A stretch of 64,000 nucleotides of DNA, taken from contig CM114271.1 in NCBI GenBank assembly GCA_050084515.1, positions 22,940,001 to 23,004,000 of the forward strand, in the 5' to 3' direction. The notes beneath the pieces were generated by a model. The model ran no database searches. It was given only the letters and a program-made list of their open reading frames with translations, and had not been told where the DNA came from. A program made the translations under genes and the position numbers. Within the stretch, counting starts at the first letter, position 1, and each line of letters starts with the position of its first letter. This document shows positions 21,312-33,611 of this stretch, piece after piece. The stretch is from Blasia pusilla (taxonomy: Eukaryota > Marchantiophyta > Marchantiopsida > Blasiales).

Positions 21312-24300
21312 ATGCTGTACATTGTGGGGCTGGGTTTGGGTGACGAGCGGGACATCACTCTGCGAGGCCTGGATGCTGTGAGGAAATGCGAGCGGGTGTA
21401 TCTGGAAGCTTACACGTCTCTGTTGGCATTGGGTCTGGGTGCTTCCGCCACCACCACTCTGGTAAGTGACTGACTCGCCACTGCCGTCGTTAGCTACTCG
21501 TCTTGCTTGCTGCGCTTGCAATCGGGGACCGGAGTTGTCGTTTCTCTGGAATTCGTGCTGCGATTCCCGATGTGCAGGTGATTCTCAGCGGCGCCATCGC
21601 TCTTGACTGACCGCCTCGCCGACCGAGCCTTGTGCCTGCAGGAGAAGCTCTATGGACGACCCGTGGTGGTGGCCGATCGTGAAATGGTGGAGCAGATGGC
21701 AGAGCGCATTTTGGAGGAAGCGCTAGTCAGTGATGTTGCGTTTCTTGTCGTGGGGGATCCTTTCGGGTCAGTACAGAGTCGAGTTCGTCTTTCTAGTCCA
21801 GCAGGAGCCTAAAATATAAGCCCATGGGATCTCTTCTATGTGTGATAATTGCGTCGCACTCGAGAGGCACCTTCACATCCAGATTACGAGCATTTCTGCT
21901 TCGGGTGAAGAGTTCATTGGAAGGAAGTACCATGTGAGAGGACGGAGACTCTCATACGGTGTGAATGCACACCGCACAGAGTGTCGGTGCGGACCTTCCC
22001 AGTGCCAATCAAGAAGCTCTTTACAACTCTATCTACCCTGCCTGACTGGGATCCCCAGCACACGTTACTTACCAGTGGAGCAGCTTTTGGCAGTGAGTCT
22101 AGGTTACCATATGTGTTAAAACAGTTTTGGTGTTACCAGCTTAGCAATGTAAGCAGTGGATTTGGCTGTTTGTGCTCTGAATTTTGCACAGATGACCAGG
22201 TTGTGACTAGAGGTTCCGTCCTCATCATTACTCAATATGCAGGACTTTAGTTGTGTTCCCATCGTGCCTTTTTGAGGTTCAAGAGGATTGCCCCTGTCCT
22301 GAACTTGAACTTAAGCTGGGCTCCCAAACAAGCCTTCCTCTCAAATAGTTTCTCAGTTCTGCTTGTTCACGATATGCAGTTGAGAGGCACATGATTTTAA
22401 GGGTTGAGCACACTTGTAGATTTGACCATGCCGGTGATGATTATTGCTTCGGTTACTGAGCTCACCCTCTTATCACTCGTTTCCACAGAGCGACGACACA
22501 CTCAGATCTGCTGGTTCGAGCCAAATCAATAGGAGTGAAGGTGGAAGTAATTCACAATGCTTCTGTGATGAATGCAGTAGGGGCTTGTGGCTTGCAACTT
22601 TACCGGTTTGGTGAGGCAATATCCATCCCTTTCTTCACAGAGACATGGAGGCCTGACAGTTTTTATGATAAGATCAAGTCAAATCGCTCCATGGGCCTGC
22701 ACACGTTGTGCCTTCTCGGTAATGTCCCTCTTCTCTTCCCGTGGTTGTTCTTGAATTTTAGTGAATATCTTTCCACTCTGCAGACTGGGAGATCTTTCTG
22801 TTGAGATGGGAGTGATGCATCGGTGAGTTTGGAGATGACAAAAGAATCACTCTGAACGTCTTGCATTCAATATCAGAGAAGGTTTCCCCTCTCCCTGTTA
22901 TACAGCTGCTTACAGCCTACTTCTATTGGACTCTTTGATCCTCCGGTCCCTTCCTCCAGCCTCCCTCTCTCCCTCCGTCCCTGCACCTCGATCGGTAGCC
23001 TTTTCTCTCATGTCAATTTGCGGAGGGATATTACAGAATAGGGTGCCATGACCTGTTGGGAGAAATCTTTTTCGGTGAAACCTGGCAGATGTGGTACAAC
23101 GTGCAGGTGATGGGGCACTGGGCCATTTGAAAAAAACTTACTTCACATGTGCTTGGGATTAGAGCCGTTACTTGGACAACATTTGCAGTGAATGTCCAGT
23201 GAAGCGCTCTGGTTTCATTAAATGAAATCAAGAGGAGCTTACTTTCCAACAATGCAGGAGGCTATGGAAGATGAACCACGAAGAGACCTCTCACATTATC
23301 TTGGACTTGACTTGGAGTCAGCAGCTCGAGTAAACAGCTTTGGTGGGAAGCTGTCCAATAGACTTCATTCCCAAACCTTCTTTCAGGAAATAATAACGGA
23401 GCCAGTGATGGGTCAGGGGCACAATTATGAAAGTGAAGCACTGCTGTCCAGGTTGTGTTGATGAGAAGAAAATAACTTAGATGAGAAAGCTCCCTGAAGG
23501 GGAAGTTTAGTCGGTCAAGAGGTTGTGTGTCCTGTGGATAGAATCTCTTACATTTCTTCGTCCTATCGTAACAGAGATGCAATTTATCAAACCTTGCTAT
23601 ATCAGATAGCTGGTCTTTCAAACATATAACATGGTATCTGGATACTGACTAATGTATTGATGGTGTTTCTGCATTACGCTCACAGTTTGACTTCTTATCC
23701 ACGCACGAAGAATTAGATTTGCACGATGTGGAGATTGTTACACCAATGACATGGGGCGCATTTGTGGTTGTGGACCTACCAGACATTCGAGTGAAGGAAC
23801 CCTCCGTCGAAGCTTTGTGTAGGTGAGAAACTGAAGTTCACTGAAAAGATATTGTGGTATCTGCTCAGCACAACCCACTGCTTTCATTGTAAGTTCCTTC
23901 GAGGAGCATGTTCATGGTGCTTGCTTGGTGATGGAGTATTTGCACATGTCCCCTTCTGTTTTCTTTCGCGAAGTACATTTAGCTTCATGGGACACTGTTA
24001 AATTCTATTGTTGTCATGTTTCAAGTCCTGCATGATGTGCTCTACGCAAGTGCTGGAGTCATGGTAATCTCAAAGTGCCATGGTGCGCTGGAGAATGATT
24101 ATTTTGTTCTGTACTTATCTTACACTCAATCCTGAAACCGAGTTCTTTTCTCAAGGTGTTTGACGATCGCATCATAATATGGGATGGCAAACAGAGAAAA
24201 GTCAACAACCTAAGTGTTCCCTTGACAATTATAAATCGCAGTGTTGAGTCAAATTAGAGGCTGGGGTGAAAATAAAATTGAAATTAAGCTGTGAATAAAA

Positions 24301-25110
24301 CTTGGTGCGATCCAGGTTCCCCCTTGTCAAATGTCTGAACTTGTTGCTGGTAAACCTAACAGGGGAAGGAAAGAATATGAGCCTCCCCGCTACATGTCAG
24401 TGAACACGGCTGTAGAGCAGCTCATCGAAATTGAAGAATCGCGACAGGAGAATGGTGAGTTGTAATTTTTTGTTGTACACTTGCTCTTAATGTTGTTTTT
24501 AGCCTCTGTATAGATATCCACAGCTGAGTATCCAGCAACACCAGCAAAAGTATGTCATAGTGAATGTATCAGGAGCAGATCTAGCAGCTCTGCTGTTCCT
24601 TGTTTGTAAATTCGTGCGGCAAGGATGTATGTCATGCTCCATGTTGGAGTCCAAACTTAGTGTGTGAGGTTACAGCTGGATTGCGAGCCCTTGTCACAGG
24701 GGTTAGTGGGCAAACAATCCGTCATAGTTTGTCATCGTCTGTAGATGAGAAAGAAGGCTTCTGAAGCTTACAAGTTCTTCATGTACACTCTAAGCCCATT
24801 TTTAGAAATTGGTGTTATTATTCCCCATGGAGCATTGACACACAGAGAGTATTGATCAAAAGGCGTAGAAGTTTCTTGCATGAAGTACAAGCTAATTTTG
24901 ACAGATTTTATGGGAACTGCAGCGTACACTGAGAGCACAATGGCAGTGGGAATTGCAAGACTAGGATCTCCAGATCAACTAATTGTAGCTGGGCACTTGA
25001 AGGATCTGCTGGAGGTGGACTTTGGGCCCCCATTGCACTGCTTGATTATCACAGGAACAACACACGTTATGGAAGAAGAGATGCTGAATTTTTTCAAAGT
25101 TCAAAAGTAG
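21312..25110 (+). CDS. DPH5: Diphthine methyl ester synthase (diphthamide synthesis)
   Basis: Six exons with consistent phase: 21312-21461, 21642-21766, 22489-22718, 23783-23822, 24363-24454, 24923-25110; 274 residues, the usual DPH5 length. The enzyme is a cytosolic SAM-dependent methyltransferase of the tetrapyrrole-methylase fold. It methylates the modified histidine of elongation factor 2 during diphthamide synthesis. Visible signatures are the N-terminal [16 protein letters not shown], the SAM-binding stretch [18 protein letters not shown] (across the second intron), [55 protein letters not shown]-type text across the third intron (here [16 protein letters not shown]), [18 protein letters not shown], and the C-terminal [18 protein letters not shown]. 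The first ATG was chosen because family members begin at this Met. The 722-bp second intron carries a LINE tail. No break is seen. Confidence 0.95.
22245..22395 (-). mobile_element. 5'-truncated LINE 3' fragment in a DPH5 intron
   Basis: This stretch matches 52753-52905, the C-terminal end of the LINE at 52.7-56.6 kb, in the same orientation. Shared blocks include TAGTTGTGTTCCCAT, CTGAACTTGAACTT, TCACGATAT and TTCTCAGTT or TTCTTCAGTT. The insert lacks everything upstream of the RT tail, as expected of incomplete LINE reverse transcription. It lies within intron 2 of DPH5 and does not touch the exons. Confidence 0.7.
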
Positions 25111-26980
25111 TTATTCTGTTTGCGGTACAGCTGCCACAATCTGGCTAGATTTTGATCTGAGTAAAGTTTGAAATTCGATTCGGAATATGATCTAAGGTTT
25201 ATCTACTCATGTGTGTTTGAGCTAAGCTTGTGGGTATGTTGGCAATTGTGTGAAGTCCAGCATGTGGTTGTTTTGGCCTCTACATACCTTGCGGTTTCAG
25301 TTCTCTTCAAATCGCCTATCCACTTAGTTCCCACCCACCATTTTCCATTTAGGATCTCTTAACGCATGTGTGTGATTTTCTTCCCCTATTCAAGTAGCCG
25401 CACACTGGTTGAGTGAAAACAAGCAAGTCGCAATAAACCCCACGAATTGAAGACTCGTTTGAGTCTGTAGGATTTTTGTAGTGATTGTTTCGTATCTTAC
25501 TATCACCAATCTAATATGGCGAGAACTTCAGCCTTCCCAAGCATCCCAAAGGCATGCCTTTGAAAGAGGAAATACAAAGTCCCAGATTTTAGTTGAGCAA
25601 GTTTTATTATATGCTATTTGTGTGTTAGTCTCCATTTGTGGACCGGATAAGAACGCCTTCCTTTTCCTACATTGTATGGTTATTGATATAGGAGGATTAC
25701 AATGATTGGGAAGATTGTCCCATAGTTGAAATTCTAATGTATGAAGATGGCTGGGTAGTTGTGAAATGGGAGAAGGGAGCTTGGAGAAGAAGACCAAACA
25801 ACATTGGAACAATATAAATGACAAAGGTATAACCACCATCCCCTTTAGCTGATGTTGACATTTCAGCAGGAAGGAAATAATTGTGATAATCTAGGGTTGA
25901 AGAGGTAGGGTTGAAGTGGTAATCACTTCAACCCTAGATGTATGGAAGCAACAATGAACAATGCATGTAAAATTCATGTTTCAAGACAAATTCCACCCAT
26001 GAGGGAAAGAGGGTCATGGGGAAGAACCTCACTTCCTATTGTGCAAATATACTCTTGGTATTCACCAAATGCCTCTCCGATGAATGTATGACATACCTTA
26101 TTGTGCACACCATAAACTCAAGTATTAAAGAGTCCATAGACATCCAAGAAACTCAAACTTAGATGAGGTATATTAAAGAGATAATAGACATACAAGAGTC
26201 TCAAAGCTCAATGGGGAAAATTGAGGCCTCACGCAAAACCGAGTAGAAATGGGATTACAAAGATTGAAAACATGGATGGGAATATTATACACTTTGCTCC
26301 TAATAGAAGATAAATAAAGTTAGGAAAGTACATTGTAAAAAGATCACCATTGAAATTGACATGCCTCAAATCCAACCATGGAGTGTTTTGAGTTTATCAA
26401 ATAATATTCTTATTCCATGATAGTCCTTAAACGAGGAATCTCCAACATATCCATATAAAAAAGAAAAAAGGGCACTATTCCATCCAAAATAAAAAGGAAA
26501 TAGAAAATAAATGCACCCACTTAATCAAACAAGAGAAGGAGAAGGAAGAACTCCATATCAAGTAAATCCAAAACCAAACTCTACCCAAACAAAACATCAA
26601 AACTCCCACTAAGTCCAAAAGTACAAAACAAAGCCCCCTTATCTATTATTAAGATAGGACAACTTCTCGATTTTTGAACCTCACATGGTCAACATATGTC
26701 TTCTCAAGCTTGAAGGACAAAGAAGAAATCTCAATCCAATATACAAGCATAGGGATATATTACCATCAAATAAAATCCATCAATAACTCACAAAAATACC
26801 AAAATCAACCAAAACCACACTTCTCATCCAAACGAGGAATCCAACATAAAAAAATTATGCAAGAGTACCATTCATATCTATCCAAGATCACACTTCGTCC
26901 ACAATCAAGAACTATCCAACACCCCTTCCACTCCACTACCCAACCACATCCAAAACCATTCTTAACATCCATCCAAGTCC
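25111..26980. other. Gene-poor intergenic stretch
   Basis: No gene recognised. There is a short hairpin (arms 25906-25918 and 25924-25936) and an A-rich stretch at 26440-26960 that becomes increasingly C/A-rich. The 3' LTR of the copia element to the right might be expected here, but no match to its 5' LTR was found by eye. Confidence 0.4.
25906..25936. repeat. Short perfect hairpin (13-bp arms, 5-base loop)
   Basis: TAGGGTTGAAGTG and its reverse complement are separated by GTAAT. A further direct copy of the left arm's start (TAGGGTTGAAGAGG) lies just upstream at 25892. There is no T-run as in a terminator; no function assigned. Confidence 0.6.
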
Positions 26981-27099
26981 CAACACTACACTCTATCCAT
27001 TTTCTAAGAACAAACTATTAACTTATTAAATAAGAGATATGTGCAAACATATACTTCTATATGAAACACACAATTATTAGCAAGTTTGATGCTACTAAT

Positions 27100-28740
27100 A
27101 TTGTCTGCATATATTACACTAGGTCATAAGTTACTAACACCAATCTCAACAAGTAATCGATGAAGCCACACCTCCTCACATGTTGCATTGCTTGCTCCTC
27201 TGTACTCAGCCTCAGTCGAAGATAAAATAACTATAGGTTGCTTCTTTAAAGCCCAACTCATAGCTACCCTTCCCAAAGTAAATGAATAACCATATGTGGA
27301 GTGTCGATTAGACACGCTTCCTGCCCAATTAGCATATGTGAATCCCCGTAATTGAAAACTCGGAGAAGGTTCAAATTAAAGCCCGAATTGAATACAGAAT
27401 TTTACATATCGTATAACCCTACTCACAACATCAAGGTGAGGTTTTCGAGGTGCTTGCATAAACTGGCTCACTAGGCCAACAACATAGCTCAAATCTGGTA
27501 TGGTTATAGTTAGATAGATCAAACTTCCAACCATGCATGTGTACATATTAGAATCTGCAAGCAACTCTCCTTCATTCACTCTTAGCTTCACACTCTGGTC
27601 CAACGGTGTAGAGATTGGCTTACAAGCTGTCATACCATATTTCGAAAGCATATGAAGGGCATATTGTCGTTGCAGTAATCACATGCTCTCTCCAACCTTG
27701 ATAAACTCAATACCGAGGAAGTACTTGAGTTCTCCCAAGTCCTTCATAGCAAATTGTGCTTGTAACTTAAGCTTGACTTGTTGTACCATTTCTTCCGTAC
27801 TCTCAATAATCAGGAGATTTTCAACATACAACATAATGAGAACCTTATGATCTTGCCCTCTAAAGACATATAACGAGGAGTCAGACTCACATACCCTTAA
27901 ACCCAACTCTTGTAGGTTGTATGTAATCTTGCCATACCAACCTCTTGGAGCTTGTTTGAGCCCGTATAGAGATTTCTTCAACCTGCCTCCGCGAAATGGA
28001 AACTTGGGATGCTTGTATCCAAGTGGTTGAGTCATATATACCTCCTTGTATAGATCTCCAGTCAAGAAGGCATTCTTGATATCCATGTGATGTAATCTCC
28101 ACTTCTTACTTACTGCATTTGCAACTTTTGTTCTCGTAGTTGCCATCTTTGCAACAGGGCTAAATATTTCCTCATAATCGATGTCATATTGTTGTGCATA
28201 GCCCTTAAACACCAATCTCGCTTTGTATCTGTTAATTGTACCATCTTGATTGCGCTTGATTTTGTAAACTCATTTGCAACTTATAATTTCCTTACCAAAA
28301 GGTATATCAAGCAGCTCCCATATTTGTTGATGTCTTAATGCTCTTCCTCCATAACTTCAATCCATTCGACTTTACTTGCAGCTTCTTCAAAACAACTCGG
28401 CGCCTGTTCTTGAAGGGTAGTCATTATATATGCATGATGTGTCGCAAGGAAATTTTCATTTATGAATCTATGAACTTGATGTGTACTCTACTTGATCTAT
28501 AAAGTTGTTGTTCAGAGGTAGATGCTTCTAACACTTGACTCGAGCTCTCACTAATGTCAATAGACTGCATACCTACTCTTCTCGTCCATGGACTCACATA
28601 TTTAACTGATGAATCTATGACCTCTCCTAATCCTACACTAGTACTTAGGGAAGTTGGAGATAATGTCTGTTGGTTTACAATCACATTCTCCTCCTCAACA
28701 GGCGAGTTAAGAGGTGGAATAGGCTCAGATGGAGCATACC
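27100..28740 (-). pseudogene. Copia reverse transcriptase and RNase H remnant
   Basis: 28215-27679 encodes RT with YDIDYEEIFSPVAKM, HHMDIKNAFLTGDLYKEVYM and LKKSLYGLKQAPRGWY. The catalytic YVDD box reads LYVENLLII, so both aspartates are changed. 27651-27376 is the RT-RNase H connection (PISTPLDQSVKLRV, YVVGLVSQFMQAPRKPH). 27315-27124 is RNase H (MSWALKKQPIVILSSTEAEY), followed across stops by ADNISSIKLANN. 28684-28460 is the Ser-rich linker before RT. Confidence 0.88.
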
Positions 28741-29789
28741 ATGACTTTTGTCGTGCGCATATACATCGCTACACAACAAACATCGCTGTCACCGAACACA
28801 CACACAAACACGCACGATCCCATCTAACTCATGGCATGCAAACAACAAGACAAGAAGTATCAAAATAGCTCCAATAAAATAAGATCCAATCTCTCTCACA
28901 ACACCATAATTCTCACATGTGTGCACTCTCACATGTCTCTCTCAATGTCAAACCAAACCCACTCTCCTAATGAGAGGCTTGGGTTACATACACAAGGCAA
29001 CCAAGACCATAGCTTCGCCGCCTCATGCCAAAAGGTTCAACAAAAAGTGAATAAGCTCTCAAGCTCTCTCTCCTTGAGATATATCCCTCCCCTCTTCCAA
29101 GCTCTCTCCATGATAACCTATGCTCCCAAGTCGCCTCCTTGGCTCTTGACCTGATGTAGGAGGTCAAGGGACACTTAAAAAAAATAGAAAGTCAATAATA
29201 TACTCAAAATGGTACTTACCTAAAATAGGAAGTTCTTCAATATGGCTCGAAATGAACAGAAACGAAGGGGAAACCTGCTCTCTCAGGTTTCCTAGATGTC
29301 ACGTCTTTTAGGATATATCAGTGAGATCTAGTAGAGCGCCTTTGTGAGTAGTGGAGGACAGGCTCAATAGGTCGAGGATGACCTGTTGAGGCCCCGAGAA
29401 ACTTGAGAGAGCAAGTTTTCCCTTGGTTTCGGCTCATTTGGAGCCTTATTGAAGAACTTACTATTTTAGGTAAGTACCATTTTGAGTATATGATCAACTT
29501 TATATTTTTGTTAAGTGGCTCTTGACCTCCTACATCAGGTCAAGAGCAAAGGAGATGACTTGGGAGCATAGATTACCATGGAGAGAGCTTGAGAGCTCAT
29601 TCTCTCTTTGTTGAACCTCTTGGCATGGGGCGGCATAGCTATGATGCTTGCCTTGTGTGTGTAACCTAAGCCTCTCATTAGGAGAGTGGATTTGGTTTGA
29701 CATTGAGAGACACATGTGAGAACTATAGTGTTGTGAGAGAGATTTGATCTTACTTCACAAAGAGAGAATGAGAGAATGAGATAGTGAGA

Positions 29790-31554
29790 GAGCTTCATGG
29801 GGGAGCTCGCTGGTCACTCGCTGTTTTTGCAAGTTGGAGACTGTGTTCCCCATTCAGCCGCTCATGGGAGTGCTCACCGGAGCAAGGGATGCTTTGATTG
29901 TTCTTTGCATTTGCCGATTTTTTGTGTGGAAGAATGACGCGCAGAAGCGCTGCCCAATTTCTCATAGGGATTGAGTATGGGGCCAGATTGCCCAATGCCG
30001 ACGCTCTTGGGAGCACCGTGTAGCTTGCTGATTTATATTTTTACAGGTTTTACATTTTTGTTGGGAGAAATCACGCGGAAGCGCTGCCAAATTTTGTGTA
30101 GGAGAAAGAGACATTGGGCTTTACAACAGTCCCCATCAGTTCTTACAGGAATGTCCGATTCTAAATATTTTTTGACATTATCGTAGATTGTGAAGCTGTG
30201 CAACAAATAGTGTGTAATTTTGAGTTGCGAGCATAACGTTATGGTCAATCTTGCAAAACTGCCATTGCTAGGCGATTTTTAGGGTTAAATTGTTCAAACC
30301 CTAAACCAACCGCCGTGCCGGCGGCGGCCGTCGCTGTCATAGTCACTGTCAACGGTCTGCCGTCGATGGTCAACCATGAACCGTCACTGTCAACGATCGG
30401 CCGTCACCATCAACGGTCCACCATCCACCATCGGCGGCGGGCCGCCTAACGCTACTCAAAGCCACGTTCGTCTGTTGTCCAGCCTTTGGTTGCTATTGCC
30501 GCCATTATAGAGTGGAGGGTCTTCCACGACCACCGTTGATTCTCTGACTTGGGCCGCCACCACGTACTTTGGTTTGGCCGCCACCGTCATCGCAGTTTTG
30601 TCATCAACCAGTGATGGCAGGTGATCCCGGGTTATGGTGCTTGAGTTTTCATCTCATGCTGCTATGTTGTAATTGGTAGCCACTCGACCACGATCGAGTA
30701 CCGTGCCGTGACGCCCGTAGCCACAACGCGCCACTTATTGCCATGCCGTGCCGCTCGTGGCCGCACCGCTCCATCTTGATTGCGGAGCCGCTCCTTCACT
30801 AAGGTGTAAAGCGTGTGAATTGCTGATTGAGGAGGGTATGCTGCCGAGTGCCGTGCCATTTGTAGCCGTTCTGTGCTGCCAATGCCACACCGGACCGTTG
30901 GACCTGCATCGCACATCGAGGAGGTTTGAGTAGCGTCTGTACAAGAGGAGTACGACTTGCTGATTGGAGGAGTTGTCTTCACAATTGAGTTGGGGTTGAG
31001 ATTTGCAGTTGCCGAGAAGTGACATCGACATTATTGGCACGTTACCCATTCTGGTCTCTTACCCTGCACGTGTGAGGGATTTCCAGATATTGGGAAATTA
31101 TTTGGGATATTGAGTTTCATGCTAATGCTAGGTGCATCGATGATGTAGGGTTTTAGGGGACATAGACCTGTGTGGGATGTCCAAAGTTGAGGATGGTTTG
31201 TCGATGAGGCAATAGATCGGTTGATTTGCCATATCACGCTACTTGTTGCCGCACAACACACGTCTCAGTGAGAGAGTGTAGATTGAGTGCCGCATGTTTA
31301 GTTTGAGTGATTGAGGGATTACTCACGAGATTGAGAGTGATCGTGTGAGAGGGGCACGAGGGCCATCACAGCGATCTTTTGGGATTTTGAGAGGCAAGGT
31401 AGTGGACCTGAGAGTAGCTCTAGAGGGTTTACCCGGAGTGGTGCAAGGTTTCGAAGGTCTCCACGTGAGAGACCACCTTGATCTCCTTCTGTGTCTTCTT
31501 CAGACGAGAGTGAGCGTGTAGACGAGTGTGTTAGTGATCCACCGTACACATTGA
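29790..31554 (+). mobile_element. Non-coding internal remnant of a plus-oriented Ty3 relative
   Basis: The leader at 29800-30020 matches the reverse complement of 35190-35465. Shared blocks include GAGCTCGCTGGTCACTCG-like text, GCGCAGAAGCGCTGC-like text and GGGATTGAGTATGGGG. Beyond 30110 there is no pol similarity. The stretch includes a GC-rich CGG/CCG tract at 30300-30460 with short repeats of CGTCACTGTCAACG-type text. It resembles a deletion derivative that kept ends and leader but lost protein-coding DNA. Confidence 0.55.
30300..30450. repeat. GC-rich short-period repeat
   Basis: Several imperfect copies of a 16-20 base unit based on CCGTCACTGTCAACGGTC sit between CCGCCGTGCCGGCGGCGG and GGCGGCGGGCCGCC. 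The region is far more GC-rich than its surroundings. Confidence 0.6.
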
Positions 31555-31691
31555 GATTGGAGATATTTTGGTACTTCTTGTCTCGTTGTTTGGATGCCAT
31601 GAGTTAGCATGGGATTGTGCGTTTTTGTGTGTGTTTCCGGTGACAGCAATGTTTGAATGTTGTGTAGCAATGTGTATGCGTACGACACGGA

Positions 31692-31915
31692 GCCTCAGCA
31701 CGTCATCCTCGACCTACTAAGCCTATCCTCCACTACTCACGAAGGCGCTCTTCTAGATCTCATCGATCTATCCTAAAAGACGTGAGAGTTGTCGTGCGTA
31801 TACACATCGCTACATAACATACATCACTGTCACCGAACACACACACAAACACGCACGATCCCATGCTAACTCATGGCATCCAAACAACGAGACAAGAAGT
31901 ATCAAAATATCTCCA
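31692..31915 (-). repeat. 3' LTR head of the minus-strand Ty3 element
   Basis: On the minus strand a purine-rich CTAGGGGGGCGAT at the end of the internal region is followed by TGGAGATATTTTGATACTTC, a standard polypurine-tract/LTR boundary with TG at the LTR start. The same head occurs in plus orientation at 31555-31690, in minus orientation at 28873-28748, and diverged in plus orientation near 51785. Confidence 0.75.
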
Positions 31916-32088
31916 ATCGCCCCCCTAGTTGGTGAGTAGGTCCCTCTAACTCTAGATAGCCATCTATCCCTACCTACCATGACATACATCTCTCGGATGC
32001 TAAGAGCAAGAAGGTCGGGTGCTCATGTGATCCCATCGTTAGTTACCTTCTTGTCATCCATGTACCAGACACAAGTCGGAATGTAGAA

Positions 32089-32676
32089 CTACCTACTGTA
32101 TGTACATCTGGGACACATCCATCGTCCCTGAGGAACCCTAGTGAGAGGTGGCGTCAAACATGCCATATGCCATCCTCTCAAATATCCATCACAGACTAGT
32201 ATAGTGGCTGCACCATGCGCGAAACCACACAACATACACCGCAAGCCTGTAGGAACTATTGCTAAGCTCGGATCAACTGTAGCGTCAATGTTTGGAAGAT
32301 GACATGGCACACAGTTACGCACATGGTCCTTCCAAACCATACCATCGCGTCCCTCCAATAAGAGAACACCGGATGGCAAAACCTCACGCACTCTCAAGAT
32401 GGTACGCCCTGCAGTCACATCCAACGTTGTGGGTGCCGTCTGCTGCAAGTAGACATAGTCTCTCTGATGAAACCTCCGAATAGTCGCATACCTCAACGTA
32501 TGTCGATGTTGCGCAATTGCCAAGTTCTCAAACGCCATGGGCATCACTCTATGAAACAACTCAGACCTATGAGAACATGCTCGCATCCATACATCAGGGT
32601 CATCAAGGTTCAACACCTCACCAGTATCTCGACGAATGGCCGCAGGTAAATTTGGATCTCGGCCATAAAGCAACAA
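32089..32676 (-). pseudogene. Ty3/gypsy pol C-terminus with a PHD-like finger
   Basis: Starts in the integrase C-terminal region (LLYGRDPNLPAAIRRDTGEV) and includes a GPY-like module (LDVTAGRTILRVREVLPSG). It ends with a C4HC3-type finger: CMLC, then VCDGYLRGWHMAC, then GRWMCPRC just before the stop. One zinc ligand is lost (CDGY where CDGC is expected). Plant chromoviruses usually carry a chromodomain at this position. A PHD-like module here would be expected to read histone tails and guide integration; that role is inference. Confidence 0.8.
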
Positions 32677-32825
32677 GTAAGGTGAGAAAGACGCTAAGGA
32701 TGTCTACTTGTTGAATCTGTATCCCATCGCCAACCACTGCAACTGAAGGTCCCAATCTCCTAGGTGACCTCTCTGCAAGCCATACTTGCGTAGCCCTCTC
32801 TTCATCCTTTGCACAACTCGCTTCG

Positions 32826-33299
32826 CTAGTCCATCCGCCTCAGGATGATCTCGCAAAGTAGAGCAGTGGTCTGAAACTCCCCGCAGAACTTTGTACCCTG
32901 GTTTGTCATCACCTCAGTTGGTGCACCGTAATGACTCAGCACTCGATCTAGGAAGGCATACGCTACTCCCTCACTCGCTTTGTCAAGCAATGCAACCAAC
33001 TCTATCCACTTCGAGAAGTGCTCGACCATCACCAACACATAACGACTATGGCGCTCCGTCAAAGGCAAAGGTCCTGCAAAATCCAAACTCCATCTATGAC
33101 CTAAACCCATGATTGAAAGTGGATGCAAATGTGGAGTTGAAGCATTGAACGATGCTTGGACTCGATCGTACACCATGCATCTGGCAACAAACTGCTGAAA
33201 GTCAGTGTGCATGCCTCGCCACCAATATTGAATCTGGAGCAAGCTGTATATCCGCTTCAATCCAAAATGACCAAACTCCTCGTGGGAATGACGCACCAA
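32826..33299 (-). pseudogene. Ty3/gypsy integrase N-terminus and core
   Basis: Begins with the HHCC domain (RHSHEEFGHFGLKRIYSLL, YWWRGMHTDFQQFVARC), but the second Cys is Tyr (CMVYDRVQ). The core has RWSLDFAGPLPLTERHSRYV with the first catalytic Asp. The second catalytic block, normally DQGTEF, reads TNQGTKFCGEF, so the Asp is Asn. A frame break separates it from the C-terminal part at 32676. Inactive. Confidence 0.85.
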
Positions 33300-33611
33300 A
33301 CGTACTCTCTACGAAGGATGAGGCACTTCACACACTCTACCATCCTCCCAGACTCGTAACACATGTGTGCCCTCCCACCAGAATCGTCTGGCTCGCTCTA
33401 GGATCCGATCCCTCTCTCTAGCATCCAATGTGCTCGCGACACTGCATGTACAGAGGTACTCCAAGACCACTCCATCATCATGAATGTCTCGGCCACCTGT
33501 CGTCTCCTCACCGGCCTCTGGATCTAAAGACTCTCCATCAGACCTCGCCATCAAAGTCTTAGCAATCTAGCTCTCCATAGCCAACAAGCCCAAATAGGCT
33601 GACGCATGCCA

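Noticed and set aside
21033-21521. 162-codon minus-strand open frame over the DPH5 start
   Set aside because: Antisense to DPH5 exon 1; His/Ser-rich low-complexity translation with no motif.
25906-25936. Hairpin as a transcription terminator
   Set aside because: Rho-independent terminators do not apply to nuclear genes, and there is no T-run after the stem.
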